Source: a virus. Taken from it: a DNA stretch of 31,346 nucleotides. The stretch is from positions 64,001 through 95,346 of IMG/VR virus record IMGVR_UViG_3300033552_000002; one strand, 5' to 3'. Numbering within the stretch: position 1 is the stretch's first letter; every line of letters starts with the position of its first letter. Below, in pieces: positions 12,427 to 20,937 of the stretch. A program made the translations under genes and the position numbers. The notes beneath the pieces were generated by a model. That model ran no database searches. It saw only the letters and a program-made list of their open reading frames with translations, and was not told the DNA's origin.

Positions 12427-12709
12427 ACAAATGACATCCTTAGTAGGAATACTTACAGCAATGACTGAACCCCAGGAAGTTGTAAAGGCTAATAATACAA
12501 AAATGGTTAGAAGTGTTCTAACTATTGAAACTGCAGATGGTCAGAAAGGTTTCTTTGAAGCCAGAATTAAAACAATAGAAAAGATTAAAGCTCTTAATAT
12601 TGAAATAGGTAATGAAGTTGTTATAGGTTATGTTTTTATTGGTTCTGAAAAGAATGATAAATTGTATAATAATTTGTTCATTAACTTTATTGGTCACACT
12701 GTTGAGTAG
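12413..12709 (+). CDS. Probable small OB-fold protein (DUF3127-like)
   Basis: A 98-residue protein, all beta with one short helix. It has an opening strand SLVGILTAMTEPQEVV, then RSVLTIETADGQKGFFEARI, a linker helix, a strand NEVVIGYVFIGSEK and a final strand LYNNLFINFIGH. The order and the closing pattern of N-N-L-x-I-N-x-I resemble the DUF3127 family of small Bacteroidota proteins, which are predicted to bind single-stranded DNA. The position between a helicase and replication genes supports a DNA-binding role. It overlaps the helicase end by 14 bases, so it is translationally coupled. Confidence 0.6.
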   Translation: MADHKQMTSLVGILTAMTEPQEVVKANNTKMVRSVLTIETADGQKGFFEARIKTIEKIKALNIEIGNEVVIGYVFIGSEKNDKLYNNLFINFIGHTVE

Positions 12710-13106
12710 TTTAAGCCAACAAGAGCTTAGTGATGTAATGTTACAAAGTGTAGCTCTTAGTAGTTTATTAATTGATAAGTTTGAAATTTTAGGTGAAAAT
12801 AAACTTGTTATGCATAGAGCTAAACAAAGTTTAAAGACTACTTTTGCCCTTCTGACTGTTTATGTTGACAAAGTTTTTAATGTAGAAGGTCAAGACCTAG
12901 ATACCATTAACCACATGAAATCTGGAGCCAGTCATGTTTCAGAATTATCTAGTAGAATTGAGATTGCACTGAAAGCTGAAAATCTTTTATCAATTGATAA
13001 GAGAAAAGATATTTTATCGGAAATCATTTGGGCAGCTCCATTATTGGAAATTCAAAGACAAGAACTATACGTAAAACTTAGAGATTCAGGAATTATAGAC
13101 TATTAA
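12702..13106 (+). CDS. Helical unknown protein, start uncertain
   Basis: A helix-rich protein of 134 residues if started at the TTG at 12702, which overlaps the end of the OB-fold gene by 8 bases; an ATG at 12738 would give 122 residues. A longer in-frame start at 12630 would overlap 80 bases and encode a hydrophobic leader made only from the other gene's codons, so I reject it. Helices include ELSDVMLQSVALSSLLIDKF and SSRIEIALKAENLLS. The Ser-rich N-terminus with SLSQQEL reads like a normal protein start, favouring the TTG. The function is unknown. Confidence 0.65.
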   Translation: MSSLSQQELSDVMLQSVALSSLLIDKFEILGENKLVMHRAKQSLKTTFALLTVYVDKVFNVEGQDLDTINHMKSGASHVSELSSRIEIALKAENLLSIDKRKDILSEIIWAAPLLEIQRQELYVKLRDSGIIDY

Positions 13107-13108
13107 CT

Positions 13109-13348
13109 ATGGCAAAAATTGAAATTTTTATTGGATATGTAGGCTTAACAGCTCAATACCATACTTTGAACATTCCTTTTCAACCTACTGTACACAAAAT
13201 TGTACCTTTAGATTTAACAATTCCTAAGAATATAAAGAAGCAGATTAAGCTTAATAAATTCTATCTTGCAAAAGCTATGAATTTACTGAAAATTCCACAA
13301 AAAAGGTCTACTAATTATGAAGGTACAGGTTTAAACAAAAGAAGATAA
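13109..13348 (+). CDS. Small unknown protein upstream of the polymerase, 79 aa
   Basis: A 79-residue basic protein with an opening beta strand (AKIEIFIGYVGL), a middle PFQPTVHKIVPLDL and a lysine-rich helical stretch (KNIKKQIKLNKFYLAKAM). It starts 2 bases after the previous stop and its stop overlaps the polymerase ATG (TAATG). Placement in the polymerase operon hints at a processivity or accessory role, but nothing in the sequence proves it. Confidence 0.65.
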   Translation: MAKIEIFIGYVGLTAQYHTLNIPFQPTVHKIVPLDLTIPKNIKKQIKLNKFYLAKAMNLLKIPQKRSTNYEGTGLNKRR

Positions 13349-15291
13349 TGGAATATACTGTATTTGACTTAGAAGCTGATAATTTATTAGATGAAGTAAC
13401 TGTAATTCACTGTTTATCTTGGTATAAATCTGATGGTACTAGTGGTAGTATTACTGATTATTCTGATATAGTTGTGTTTATGGAACAACAAGAAATTCTT
13501 GTTGGTCACAACATTATTTTATATGATAATCCTGTAATAAGAAAAATACTTGGTATTACTTTAAATTGTAGAATGATAGATACTTTAGGTTTATCTTGGT
13601 ATTTATATCCTACTCTTAAGATTCATGGACTAGAAGCTTGGGGAGACTCATTAGGAGTTAAGAAACCTCATATTGAAGATTGGAAGAACCAGTCTTTATC
13701 TGACTATGTTCATAGATGTGAAACTGATGTTATAATCAATACTCTTTTGTTTAAAAAACAGATTAGGTATTTAATACAAATTTATGAAGGAATTAATGTT
13801 GATGAAATACTTGACTATATTACTTTTAAATTAGAATGTATTGAAGAACAAGAAAGAGTTAAGGTTAGAGTTGATGTTGACCATTGTCATAAAGTGCTAG
13901 AAGTTCTTAATCCTGTTATACAGGAAAAAATAGATATTCTAGTAAGTTTGATGCCTAAGGTAATTACTTATAAAACAGTAGTTAAACCAGTTAAAATGTA
14001 TAAGAAAGATGAAACTCTTTCTGTTGCAGGCACTAATTGGTTAGAACTTTTGTTTGAGAAGAACCTAGATGCTTCACATGAAGAACCTATTAAAGTCATC
14101 AAAAAGATAGAAGAACCTAAACCTTCTTCTCCTGGACAACTTAAATCTTGGTTATTTTCTTTAGGCTGGATTCCTACTGTATTTAAATATGTTAAAGGTA
14201 AGGACTACAAAGAACCTCCTAGAGCAATTCCTCAAATTAGTGATAAGAATAGTAAGATTTGTAGAGGTATTAAAGACCTATATATTGAAAATCCATTACT
14301 TGAAAACCTAGAAAGCTTATTCATGCTTAGAAATAGACAATCCACTTTGAAAGGTTTTATTGAATGTGCCAATGAGGACAATTATATGAAAGCTGAAATT
14401 GGTGGATTTACTAATACTATGAGATTCAAGCATAAAAAACCTATAGCTAATTTACCTTCTGTTCACAAACCTTATGGTAAAGAAATTAGAGGAGCCATTA
14501 TTGTTCATACTAAAAAACATTTATTTGCTGGTTCAGATATGTCCTCTTTAGAAGATACTACTAAACAGCATTATATGTCTGATTATGACCCTGAGTATGT
14601 ATTAGAAATGAGAGTACCAGGTTTTGATCCTCATTTAGATATTGCAATACAAGGTAAAATGCTAACTCCTGAACAAGTTCAAGCTCATAAAGATGGAATT
14701 GAAGACCATTCTAAAACTAGAGGTGATGCTAAGCAAGTTAATTTCTCAGCTGTCTATGGTGTTGGAGCAGCTAAAATGTCTTTAGGAACTGGATGGACTC
14801 TAGATAAGTGTAAACTTATGTTAGAGACTTATTGGGAGAGAAATAAAGCTGTAAAAGAAGTAGCTGCTGATATTACAATTAAAATCTTTCATACTGATGG
14901 TAGTATACATAATTATATTGCTAAAAGTATTCTAGCACTTAATAGAACTGATAGAACTTTTTTTGACCAGACTATTAAAGTTATGTGGTTATATAATCCC
15001 GTTTCTAAGTTCTGGTATTCCCTAAGATATATAAAAGATATATTCTCTACTTTAAATCAAGGTACAGGTGTGTTTTGTTTTGATACTTGGGTAGCATGTG
15101 TTAGAAATAAAGGCATTAAGATTTGTTTACAATACCATGATGAAATTTTAGTCCCATTCTTGAAAGAATATGTTCCAGAAATTAAAGAAGCTTTACAACT
15201 AGCTATTCAAGAAACTAATAATAAACTAAAATTAAATGTTCCATTAGCTGTCTCTGTAGATATTGGAGACACTTATGCAGCATGTCATTAA
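13348..15291 (+). CDS. Family A DNA polymerase with 3'-5' exonuclease domain
   Basis: A 647-residue replicative polymerase, close to the T7-type size and without a 5' nuclease domain. The exonuclease domain covers about residues 1-160, with motif I FDLEADN (D7, E9), motif II HNIILYDNP and motif III region YVHRCETDV. The last aspartate has His at -5 (HxxxxD) and not the usual Tyr at -4. The polymerase domain has motif A SDMSSLED (D397), motif B KQVNFSAVYG (K462, Tyr470) and motif C YHDEI (H597-D598-E599). All catalytic carboxylates are present, so it should be active. The gene is coupled to both neighbours by overlaps. Confidence 0.95.
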   Translation: MEYTVFDLEADNLLDEVTVIHCLSWYKSDGTSGSITDYSDIVVFMEQQEILVGHNIILYDNPVIRKILGITLNCRMIDTLGLSWYLYPTLKIHGLEAWGDSLGVKKPHIEDWKNQSLSDYVHRCETDVIINTLLFKKQIRYLIQIYEGINVDEILDYITFKLECIEEQERVKVRVDVDHCHKVLEVLNPVIQEKIDILVSLMPKVITYKTVVKPVKMYKKDETLSVAGTNWLELLFEKNLDASHEEPIKVIKKIEEPKPSSPGQLKSWLFSLGWIPTVFKYVKGKDYKEPPRAIPQISDKNSKICRGIKDLYIENPLLENLESLFMLRNRQSTLKGFIECANEDNYMKAEIGGFTNTMRFKHKKPIANLPSVHKPYGKEIRGAIIVHTKKHLFAGSDMSSLEDTTKQHYMSDYDPEYVLEMRVPGFDPHLDIAIQGKMLTPEQVQAHKDGIEDHSKTRGDAKQVNFSAVYGVGAAKMSLGTGWTLDKCKLMLETYWERNKAVKEVAADITIKIFHTDGSIHNYIAKSILALNRTDRTFFDQTIKVMWLYNPVSKFWYSLRYIKDIFSTLNQGTGVFCFDTWVACVRNKGIKICLQYHDEILVPFLKEYVPEIKEALQLAIQETNNKLKLNVPLAVSVDIGDTYAACH

Positions 15292-15298
15292 ACCTTAT

Positions 15299-15535
15299 AT
15301 GGAAAAACCTTTTTTTAATTTTGAATTGTTTACTCCAATTGTTATGTTTGAAAATCAAGACCTTTCAAATGTAATAGGAACCTTATTTGATTCCTATGAA
15401 GTGCTTCCAATGTCTATCATTTACAATAAGGGTAATCCTGTATTTGAAAGCATTGTTGATGAAAGACCTGAAGGAGGTTCTCCTATAGTCTCTGTAATCA
15501 TACCAATACGTTATTTAAATCAATTTATAGCATGA
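15299..15535 (+). CDS. Small unknown protein between polymerase and SF2 helicase
   Basis: A 78-residue protein if started at ATG 15299, 7 bases after the polymerase stop; ATGs at 15275 and 15263 are in frame but lie within the polymerase. It is beta-rich (FNFELFTPIVMF, PMSIIYNKGNPVF, SPIVSVIIPIRYL) with a short acidic loop. The stop TGA overlaps the next ATG (ATGA). No family is recognised. Coupling on both sides suggests a stoichiometric accessory to the polymerase or helicase. Confidence 0.65.
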   Translation: MEKPFFNFELFTPIVMFENQDLSNVIGTLFDSYEVLPMSIIYNKGNPVFESIVDERPEGGSPIVSVIIPIRYLNQFIA

Positions 15536-16806
15536 AGAAAGTTTTTAAACAGTTGTATTCTCTTATGGAGAATAACAGCTCTATTATTGATGTTGCAGAT
15601 GAGGTACAAGTCCTTAGAAAACAACTCAAGAAGGAAGAAGATATTATCTTATTTGTTAATGCAGTTAGAGAAAAAGTTCAAAAAGAAGCTTTTAATGCTG
15701 TAGTTAATAATAATGGTAGAGGTCTAGTAGCAATGGCTACAGGAGCAGGTAAATCTAGAGTAGCTGTAATGTTAGCTAAACATTATGCTCCTACTGATTT
15801 TAGTAGTAATCTAAGCTTAGTAGTTCCTACTGAAAAACTTAGAGATGAAAATTGGAAAGAGGAATATGATAAATGGGAAGCTACTGAATTATGGAGTAAA
15901 ACTCTAAGATTGTGTTATGCTTCAGCTTCTAAAATTGACTCATACAATATTAGTTTACTGATCTTAGATGAAGGCCACAATATTACACCTTTATCTGCTA
16001 CCTTATTTGAGAATAATATTGTAGAAAATGTAGTTTTACTTACTGCAACTTTGCCTACAGACATGGAAAAGATTGAAATTTTAAAGAAATTAAACATTCC
16101 TTTAGTTTACAATCTTACTTTAGATGTAGCTGTCAAGTTAGGATTTGTAGCTCCATACAAGATTACTGTAGTTTACACTGAATTAGATGCTGTTGATAAG
16201 TATGTAGTAGGAGGTAATAAACAGAATCCTTTCTTTCAAACAGAAAGAGGTATGTATGAATACTTAACTAGAACTATAGATAATTATAAAGGTTCTATGA
16301 TGTCTGCCAATGATAGAATAAAACTTAAATTTACTATTCTTAAAAGAATGCATGTAATATATGGTCTTAAAAGCAAGACTAATGCTGCAGAATTTCTACT
16401 TAAGAATGTAATACCTTTATCTGATAGAAGTTTAATCTTTTGTGGGAGTATCTCTCAAGCAGAGCAAGTTTGTTCTGGTTTTTATCATTCTAAATCTGGT
16501 GATCTAGCTTACAATTTATTTAAAGCTGAACAAATTAACAGGTTATCTTGTGTAAAAGCAATTAATGAAGGACATAATTTTACAGGTCTTGACAGTGGAT
16601 TAATAATTCAGTTAAATTCTAAAGAAAAAGATTTAGTTCAAAGACTAGGTAGACTTCTTAGATTTAGACCTGGGCATGAAGGACACCTATACATTATTGT
16701 AGCTAAAGGAACTCAAGATGAAATTTGGGTTAATAATGCTTTGAAAAGTTTTGATAGTAGTAAAATAGAACACTTTAAATTTAATGACTTAAAAGCTATA
16801 ACATGA
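15532..16806 (+). CDS. SF2 DNA/RNA helicase (UvsW/SSL2-type)
   Basis: A 424-residue ATP-dependent helicase. Motif I is MATGAGKSR (residues 68-76), preceded by a Q-like FNAVVNNNGRGL region. Motif II is DEGHN, motif III is LLTATLP, motif IV is LIFCGSISQAEQ, and motifs V-VI include GLDSGLIIQLNSKEKDLVQ followed by RLGRLLR. DEGH and QRLGRLLR place it in the SF2 group with type I restriction, RecG and UvsW-like proteins. In T4-like phages UvsW handles branched DNA and origin R-loops; a similar role here is inference. ATGA overlaps join it to both neighbouring genes. Confidence 0.9.
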   Translation: MKKVFKQLYSLMENNSSIIDVADEVQVLRKQLKKEEDIILFVNAVREKVQKEAFNAVVNNNGRGLVAMATGAGKSRVAVMLAKHYAPTDFSSNLSLVVPTEKLRDENWKEEYDKWEATELWSKTLRLCYASASKIDSYNISLLILDEGHNITPLSATLFENNIVENVVLLTATLPTDMEKIEILKKLNIPLVYNLTLDVAVKLGFVAPYKITVVYTELDAVDKYVVGGNKQNPFFQTERGMYEYLTRTIDNYKGSMMSANDRIKLKFTILKRMHVIYGLKSKTNAAEFLLKNVIPLSDRSLIFCGSISQAEQVCSGFYHSKSGDLAYNLFKAEQINRLSCVKAINEGHNFTGLDSGLIIQLNSKEKDLVQRLGRLLRFRPGHEGHLYIIVAKGTQDEIWVNNALKSFDSSKIEHFKFNDLKAIT

Positions 16807-16994
16807 AAATAACATATTTAAGGTTTGAAGATTCTCAATTGAGAGTTGCAAACAAAGAAGTTCTTCTTACTATTGACAATCCTGGAGCCATTTTTACTAG
16901 AAATAGAATAATGGTAATTCATCCTGATAATAAAACTTTTGGATTAGATGATATTGAGAAAATAACTGAATTATTAACCAAAGATTTTAGATAA
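16803..16994 (+). CDS. Small unknown protein, 63 aa
   Basis: A 63-residue protein with two beta hairpins (MKITYLRFEDSQLRVA, VLLTIDNPGAIFTRNRIMVI) and a terminal helix (LDDIEKITELLTKDF). The fold suggests a compact alpha/beta domain. It is joined to the SF2 helicase by an ATGA overlap and ends one base before the next ATG, so it is cotranscribed with the helicase and the DnaB region. The function is unknown. Confidence 0.65.
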   Translation: MKITYLRFEDSQLRVANKEVLLTIDNPGAIFTRNRIMVIHPDNKTFGLDDIEKITELLTKDFR

Positions 16995-16995
16995 A

Positions 16996-17541
16996 ATGGA
17001 GATAAATCCTATGATCAATGAAGTTCTTAGGAATTTCGGAATAGATGAAAAAGATGGAATATCTTATTTAATTTCTGTATACTTTGGCTGTATTCCTTCT
17101 TATACTCCTATTATTTTGGTGCAGAAAATGAATACAACTAATATTTTAGGATTAGATGAAAACAAATTTCTAATGTGGAATATTCCTCTTTTTCTAATAA
17201 GTGAAGAAGCTAAAGGTAAATGGGATTGGGTAATTACTTGGATGGAAGGTTTTGAGAATATTAATAAATTCAGAAAGGGAACTAAATCTTCTTGTCTTAC
17301 AAGGATGAAAGCATTTTTTGCTCAGAATCCTGATGTTAGAGTTGATGAAATAATTGGAGCCACTAATTTGTATTTTAGAACTATCTCAGACCCAGCTTAT
17401 CTTATTACTTCTCATTATTTTATCTATAAAGATAAAGGTGTAAACAAAACTTCACCTTTAGAAGAATGGGTAGATAGATATAGAGAAGAAAATAAATCTG
17501 AAGTTTCATCTAATGTTCACATTTCAAATCAAATGCAATAA
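16996..17541 (+). CDS. Conserved protein upstream of DnaB, possible helicase loader or initiator
   Basis: A 181-residue helical protein. The middle holds a Trp-rich stretch (KWDWVITWMEGF) and a basic helix (NKFRKGTKSSCLTRMKAFFAQNP). The C-terminal part, with AYLITSHYFIYKDKG followed by PLEEWVDRYREENK, resembles the tail of phage replication-initiation proteins, which often carry a helix, a K/Y-rich strand and an S-x-L-x-x-W helix. The stop is directly followed by the ATG of the DnaB-like helicase. Loader or initiator genes commonly sit here, so that role is a reasonable but untested inference. Confidence 0.6.
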   Translation: MEINPMINEVLRNFGIDEKDGISYLISVYFGCIPSYTPIILVQKMNTTNILGLDENKFLMWNIPLFLISEEAKGKWDWVITWMEGFENINKFRKGTKSSCLTRMKAFFAQNPDVRVDEIIGATNLYFRTISDPAYLITSHYFIYKDKGVNKTSPLEEWVDRYREENKSEVSSNVHISNQMQ

Positions 17542-18678
17542 ATGAATTTAATAGAGAAATTTAAAGTAGGCCAAACAGGTTCCAACAAAGGACTTTCTAT
17601 GGGACAAGGTTTAAAAGCTATTTCTTTAGCAATTAATGGTATTCAAAAAGGCAGAGTTTATACTGTTGCAGCTGGCCCTAAAGTAGGTAAATCTACTTTT
17701 GTTGATGTTGGCTTTGTAGTTGAACCCTGCCTTGATGCCTTAGAAAACAATTTACCTTTTGAAGTAATTTATTACTCTTACGAAATTGACAGAGTTAGTA
17801 AAGAATTTGATTTTATTGCTCATTTTCTTAGTAGAGATTTTGGTATTGATAGTATTGTATTGCCTCAAGGAATTACTTGGAAAGGCCTTAGAACTATTCC
17901 TTTAGAATCTGGCTATCTTATGGGTCAAGTTCAAGATGATAATGGAGAGATTATAAAAGTTACACCTGATATTCTTAAAAAGATTATAACAGTGTATAAC
18001 ACTAGAATTATTCCTCTTTTTGGAGAATATTCTGCTGATAATACTCAAATCAAACCTGGAATTATAACCTTTATAGAAAATAGAGAAAATCCTACTGGAA
18101 TTAGAAATAAGCTTATTGCTCATGCTAAAACCCAAGGAACCTTTATGTATGAAGAAAGTATAGGTTCAGGTGGTAAAGTATTTACTAGAATGATAGGTTA
18201 TAAACCTAATGATCCAGCTAAACTTACACTTATTGTTACTGACCATTTAAGAAAATTAGTATTGGAAAGAGGTTTTAATCTTAAACAAACTATTGATAAA
18301 TTTGCAGAATACTCTACTGAACTAAGAAATACCTGTAATTATTCTTTTGTGCATATCATACATCTTAACAGAAATATGGCAGACATCAAAAGAATTCAAT
18401 ATGCTGATGATAGACTTTTTCCTACTGCAGATGATATTAAAGAAACAGGTAATTTAAGTGAAGAAAGTAATTATATCTTTACTATGTTTAATCCTAATGA
18501 TGATAAGTACAATCTTAAAAAACATTTTAGTTTAACTCTTAAAGATGTAAAGAATAATTTGTTACACCCCAATATTAGAACCATACATTTAGTAGAAAGC
18601 AGGCATTGTGCTTATCCACAACATTTTAGAGTGGATATGATAGGTGCAACAAAACAATTTAAACAACTAGTAATTTAA
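17542..18678 (+). CDS. dnaB: DnaB-like replicative helicase
   Basis: A 378-residue RecA-fold hexameric helicase. Walker A is AAGPKVGKSTF (residues 43-53). Next come EVIYYSYEIDR, which corresponds to the DnaB strand reading V-x-x-F-S-L-E-M, and the Walker B strand LTLIVTDHLRKL. The segment HIIHLNRNMADIKRI and then RLFPTADDIKETGNLSEESN match the DnaB H4 region. The usual N-terminal scaffold domain is missing, so this is the C-terminal ATPase core, as in many phages. It should unwind the fork together with the primase. It begins directly after the upstream stop codon, indicating coupling. Confidence 0.88.
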   Translation: MNLIEKFKVGQTGSNKGLSMGQGLKAISLAINGIQKGRVYTVAAGPKVGKSTFVDVGFVVEPCLDALENNLPFEVIYYSYEIDRVSKEFDFIAHFLSRDFGIDSIVLPQGITWKGLRTIPLESGYLMGQVQDDNGEIIKVTPDILKKIITVYNTRIIPLFGEYSADNTQIKPGIITFIENRENPTGIRNKLIAHAKTQGTFMYEESIGSGGKVFTRMIGYKPNDPAKLTLIVTDHLRKLVLERGFNLKQTIDKFAEYSTELRNTCNYSFVHIIHLNRNMADIKRIQYADDRLFPTADDIKETGNLSEESNYIFTMFNPNDDKYNLKKHFSLTLKDVKNNLLHPNIRTIHLVESRHCAYPQHFRVDMIGATKQFKQLVI

Positions 18679-18682
18679 TTTT

Positions 18683-19399
18683 ATGTCAGAAGTAGTAGAA
18701 GCAGGTGCACAATTAGCACCAACAGCACCTGTAAAGGTAAGGTCCATTTGTATAGATACTCTCACAGCTATACAAAATGAAGAGTATATGAGAGACAAAA
18801 AGAAAGCAGGACATGATAAATGGAAAGACTATGGTCAAGACATTTACACATTTAATGCTGACTTACAAGCATTAGGTTTTGAACTAATTCTTGTATTAGG
18901 AGAACCTGGAACAGGTAAATCTTCTGGTATGAGAACATTAGAGCATAATACTAATATTTGGTATAATACAGACAGGAAAAATCCAACTTGGATAGGTGGT
19001 ACAGAAGAGTATGGAAGAAAAGTTACTCCTAGAGCACCTTTTCATGTTATTCCTAATAACTATTCTGATATTATCTCCCATATACAAGCAGGTCTTGAAA
19101 GAGGTATGTTTGAAGAAGAAAGATATGCTTTTATTAGTGGTCATACTGAAACCTATAAAGTAGGTAATGATACTAAAGAAAGATTGAAAATCTTAGGTAC
19201 TATGGGTACTAAAATGCAGTTAGAGGGTAAAATGGAATCTGTATTCTATAGTAGAGTTGAAAAAGAAGGTTCTGAAACTAAGTTTTTCTTAGAAACTCAA
19301 AACAGTGGTTTTAATACTGCCAGAAGTCCACAAGGTCTATTTGAGGGAAAGATAGACAATGACTATAAAATGATCTTGGATAAACTTCTAACTTACTAG
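18683..19399 (+). CDS. P-loop ATPase with permuted Walker motifs (AAA_24/Sak4-like)
   Basis: A 238-residue nucleotide-binding protein. Walker A is LVLGEPGTGKSSG (residues 71-83). Its Walker B strand, RSICIDTLTAI (about 20-30), lies upstream of Walker A and is followed by DKWKDYGQDIYTF (45-57), a segment that in AAA_24/Sak4-type ATPases normally comes after it. C-terminal features match the family: YAFISGHTETY, RLKILGTMGTK, SVFYSRVEKEG, FFLETQNSGF, and ARSPQGLFE. The protein therefore looks like a rearranged Sak4-like ATPase, likely acting in recombination or DNA repair with an ssDNA-binding partner. The start at 18683 is the only ATG giving the whole domain. Confidence 0.85.
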   Translation: MSEVVEAGAQLAPTAPVKVRSICIDTLTAIQNEEYMRDKKKAGHDKWKDYGQDIYTFNADLQALGFELILVLGEPGTGKSSGMRTLEHNTNIWYNTDRKNPTWIGGTEEYGRKVTPRAPFHVIPNNYSDIISHIQAGLERGMFEEERYAFISGHTETYKVGNDTKERLKILGTMGTKMQLEGKMESVFYSRVEKEGSETKFFLETQNSGFNTARSPQGLFEGKIDNDYKMILDKLLTY

Positions 19400-19401
19400 T
19401 T

Positions 19402-19608
19402 ATGCAAAGTTATTCAATAGAAGTTATAGCTATCTTTTTTATTCTAGTTTTTATACTAGGTGTTCTACTTGGCATCTTTTTCACTATTGTGAAAATAAAC
19501 AAAGTAAATAAAAAAGATCAAGAACAATTTGACATTTTCTTAGCTAAAAGAGAAAGTAAAATCAAAGCTTTGGCCTTACAAGCTAAAGAGTTACAAAAGA
19601 ATTATTAA
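19402..19608 (+). CDS. Single-span membrane protein with charged tail, 68 aa
   Basis: One transmembrane helix, about residues 8-31 (VIAIFFILVFILGVLLGIFFTI), is followed by a lysine-rich cytoplasmic tail predicted as a helix (KKDQEQFDIFLAKRESKIKALALQA). The N-terminus is outside or short. It starts 2 bases after the ATPase stop, an unusual place for a membrane protein in a replication operon. It could anchor the replication machinery to the membrane, but that is speculation. Confidence 0.75.
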   Translation: MQSYSIEVIAIFFILVFILGVLLGIFFTIVKINKVNKKDQEQFDIFLAKRESKIKALALQAKELQKNY

Positions 19609-19632
19609 TTTTTATATATATATCCATTCATT

Positions 19633-20019
19633 ATGTCCACAGATCAAAGCACAGAAGCTGTAGAAACAGCAGTTAAGCCTAAAGTTAGCATTATTCAATG
19701 CCAACAATTTCTTAAAGAAGGTAAAACAAGAAAAGAAATTGCAGAATACTATGGTGTTCCCATGTCAGTAATGGCAGAGCAAGTTTGGTCCCATCCAGCT
19801 TTAAAAGGATTAAAAACTAAAAGAGTTTTTGAACTTGAATTAGTTGATGACAGAGAAGTAGTTGAAACAGCTACACAAGCTGTAATTGCAGAAGAAGCTG
19901 TTTTAGCTATGACTGAAGTAGTTGCTGAAGATGTAGTTACAACTGAAGCTAATCAAGCTTTTGCTGATAATCTTCAAGGTGAAATAGGTGAAGAAGTTTC
20001 TACCTCAAACTGGAAGTAA
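19633..20019 (+). CDS. Helix-turn-helix protein with acidic C-terminus
   Basis: A 128-residue protein. Residues about 22-57 (CQQFLKEGKTRKEIAEYYGVPMSVMAEQVWSHPALKG) fit a helix-turn-helix, with GKTRKEIAEYYGV as the first two helices and PMSVMAEQVWSHP as the recognition helix. The C-terminal 60 residues are acidic and alanine/valine/threonine-rich (VETATQAVIAEEAVLAMTEVV), probably flexible. This may be a small regulator or a DNA-binding accessory. A putative membrane-protein gene precedes it and the ssDNA-binding candidate follows. Confidence 0.65.
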   Translation: MSTDQSTEAVETAVKPKVSIIQCQQFLKEGKTRKEIAEYYGVPMSVMAEQVWSHPALKGLKTKRVFELELVDDREVVETATQAVIAEEAVLAMTEVVAEDVVTTEANQAFADNLQGEIGEEVSTSNWK

Positions 20020-20082
20020 TTTCCAAATAGATTGCGCATACTATAATAAAACCTAATATTAATATTTACAAATTTAAAAATT

Positions 20083-20883
20083 ATGTCGGATTCAACAATG
20101 CCACAAATTCAAGGTTATGGTTATACTTCAGATACAGATGAAGGATTAAAAAGTAAATCAGGAGGTAAATTTGGACTTAATGCTGGTAACAGTACTTTAG
20201 TTAAATTTGCTTACAATCCTAACACTTCTAAAGAAGGTGATACTGTTAGAGAAGCTCTTGAAATTACTGTTAAAGTAGGTGATAGAGATTTTCCTATGTG
20301 GATTTCTCCAATTACTAGAGTGTACATCAAAAATGTTGAAGTATCAGAATTTACTACAGCTGAAGCTATCAATGCTTTAAATGCAGAAAGAATGCAACAA
20401 CAAGCTGTTGTTACTCACATTCTTAAATCTGTTGGAGTAACTGATGCTCAAATTCAAGGTGCTTTAGGTTCAAATATTGCATCTTTTGCTGATTATGTAA
20501 CTAGATTATGTTCTTTACTTCCAGCTGGATTTGAAAACAGAGCTCTAGATGTGTTTTTAGAATACCAATGGGATTTTAGTAAAAAAGCTGATGGTACTTT
20601 GAATGATAAAACTTATCCAACCTTGCCAAAGAACATGAAAGGTGGACGTTTTATTGAGCCTGCTCAACCTGGAGTATGGATTGAAGAAAGAGCTGCTGAT
20701 GGAGCCTTATCTTATAAAAATTCTAATGGCCAACTTCACCCTATTGCAAAAGATTCTTCTTTTATGGAAGGTAACAAGGGTACTCAACAAATTGTAGGTC
20801 AAGCTAATAAGCCAGCTACTGCACCAGGTATAGCACCTATTGCTCCTGGAGCAGCAACATCTTCTAACTGGGATGGTGTTTAA
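20083..20883 (+). CDS. Conserved phage protein, possible single-stranded DNA-binding protein
   Basis: A 266-residue protein. An opening region (IQGYGYTSDTDEGLKS) leads to GGKFGLNAGNSTLVKFAYNPN. That start and the following beta-rich stretch (ALEITVKVGDRDFPMWISPITRVYIKNVE) match a pattern seen in large phage SSB-type proteins, where a conserved lysine and aromatic residues contact DNA. A helical insert follows, then QWDFSKKADGTLNDKTYPTLP and a long proline/alanine-rich acidic tail ending in SSNWDGV. A disordered tail with a terminal aromatic-acidic motif is typical of SSB partners. The assignment is structural pattern only. It lies just before the primase, supporting a replication role. Confidence 0.6.
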   Translation: MSDSTMPQIQGYGYTSDTDEGLKSKSGGKFGLNAGNSTLVKFAYNPNTSKEGDTVREALEITVKVGDRDFPMWISPITRVYIKNVEVSEFTTAEAINALNAERMQQQAVVTHILKSVGVTDAQIQGALGSNIASFADYVTRLCSLLPAGFENRALDVFLEYQWDFSKKADGTLNDKTYPTLPKNMKGGRFIEPAQPGVWIEERAADGALSYKNSNGQLHPIAKDSSFMEGNKGTQQIVGQANKPATAPGIAPIAPGAATSSNWDGV

Positions 20884-20937
20884 TTAATTATTATCTTAAC
20901 CTCTTTTGTTTTAAATTTGTGGATATAAACATTATTT

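Noticed and set aside
12630-12701. Longer start for the 12702-13106 gene
   Set aside because: It overlaps the OB-fold gene by 80 bases and its hydrophobic leader is only the shadow of that gene's codons.
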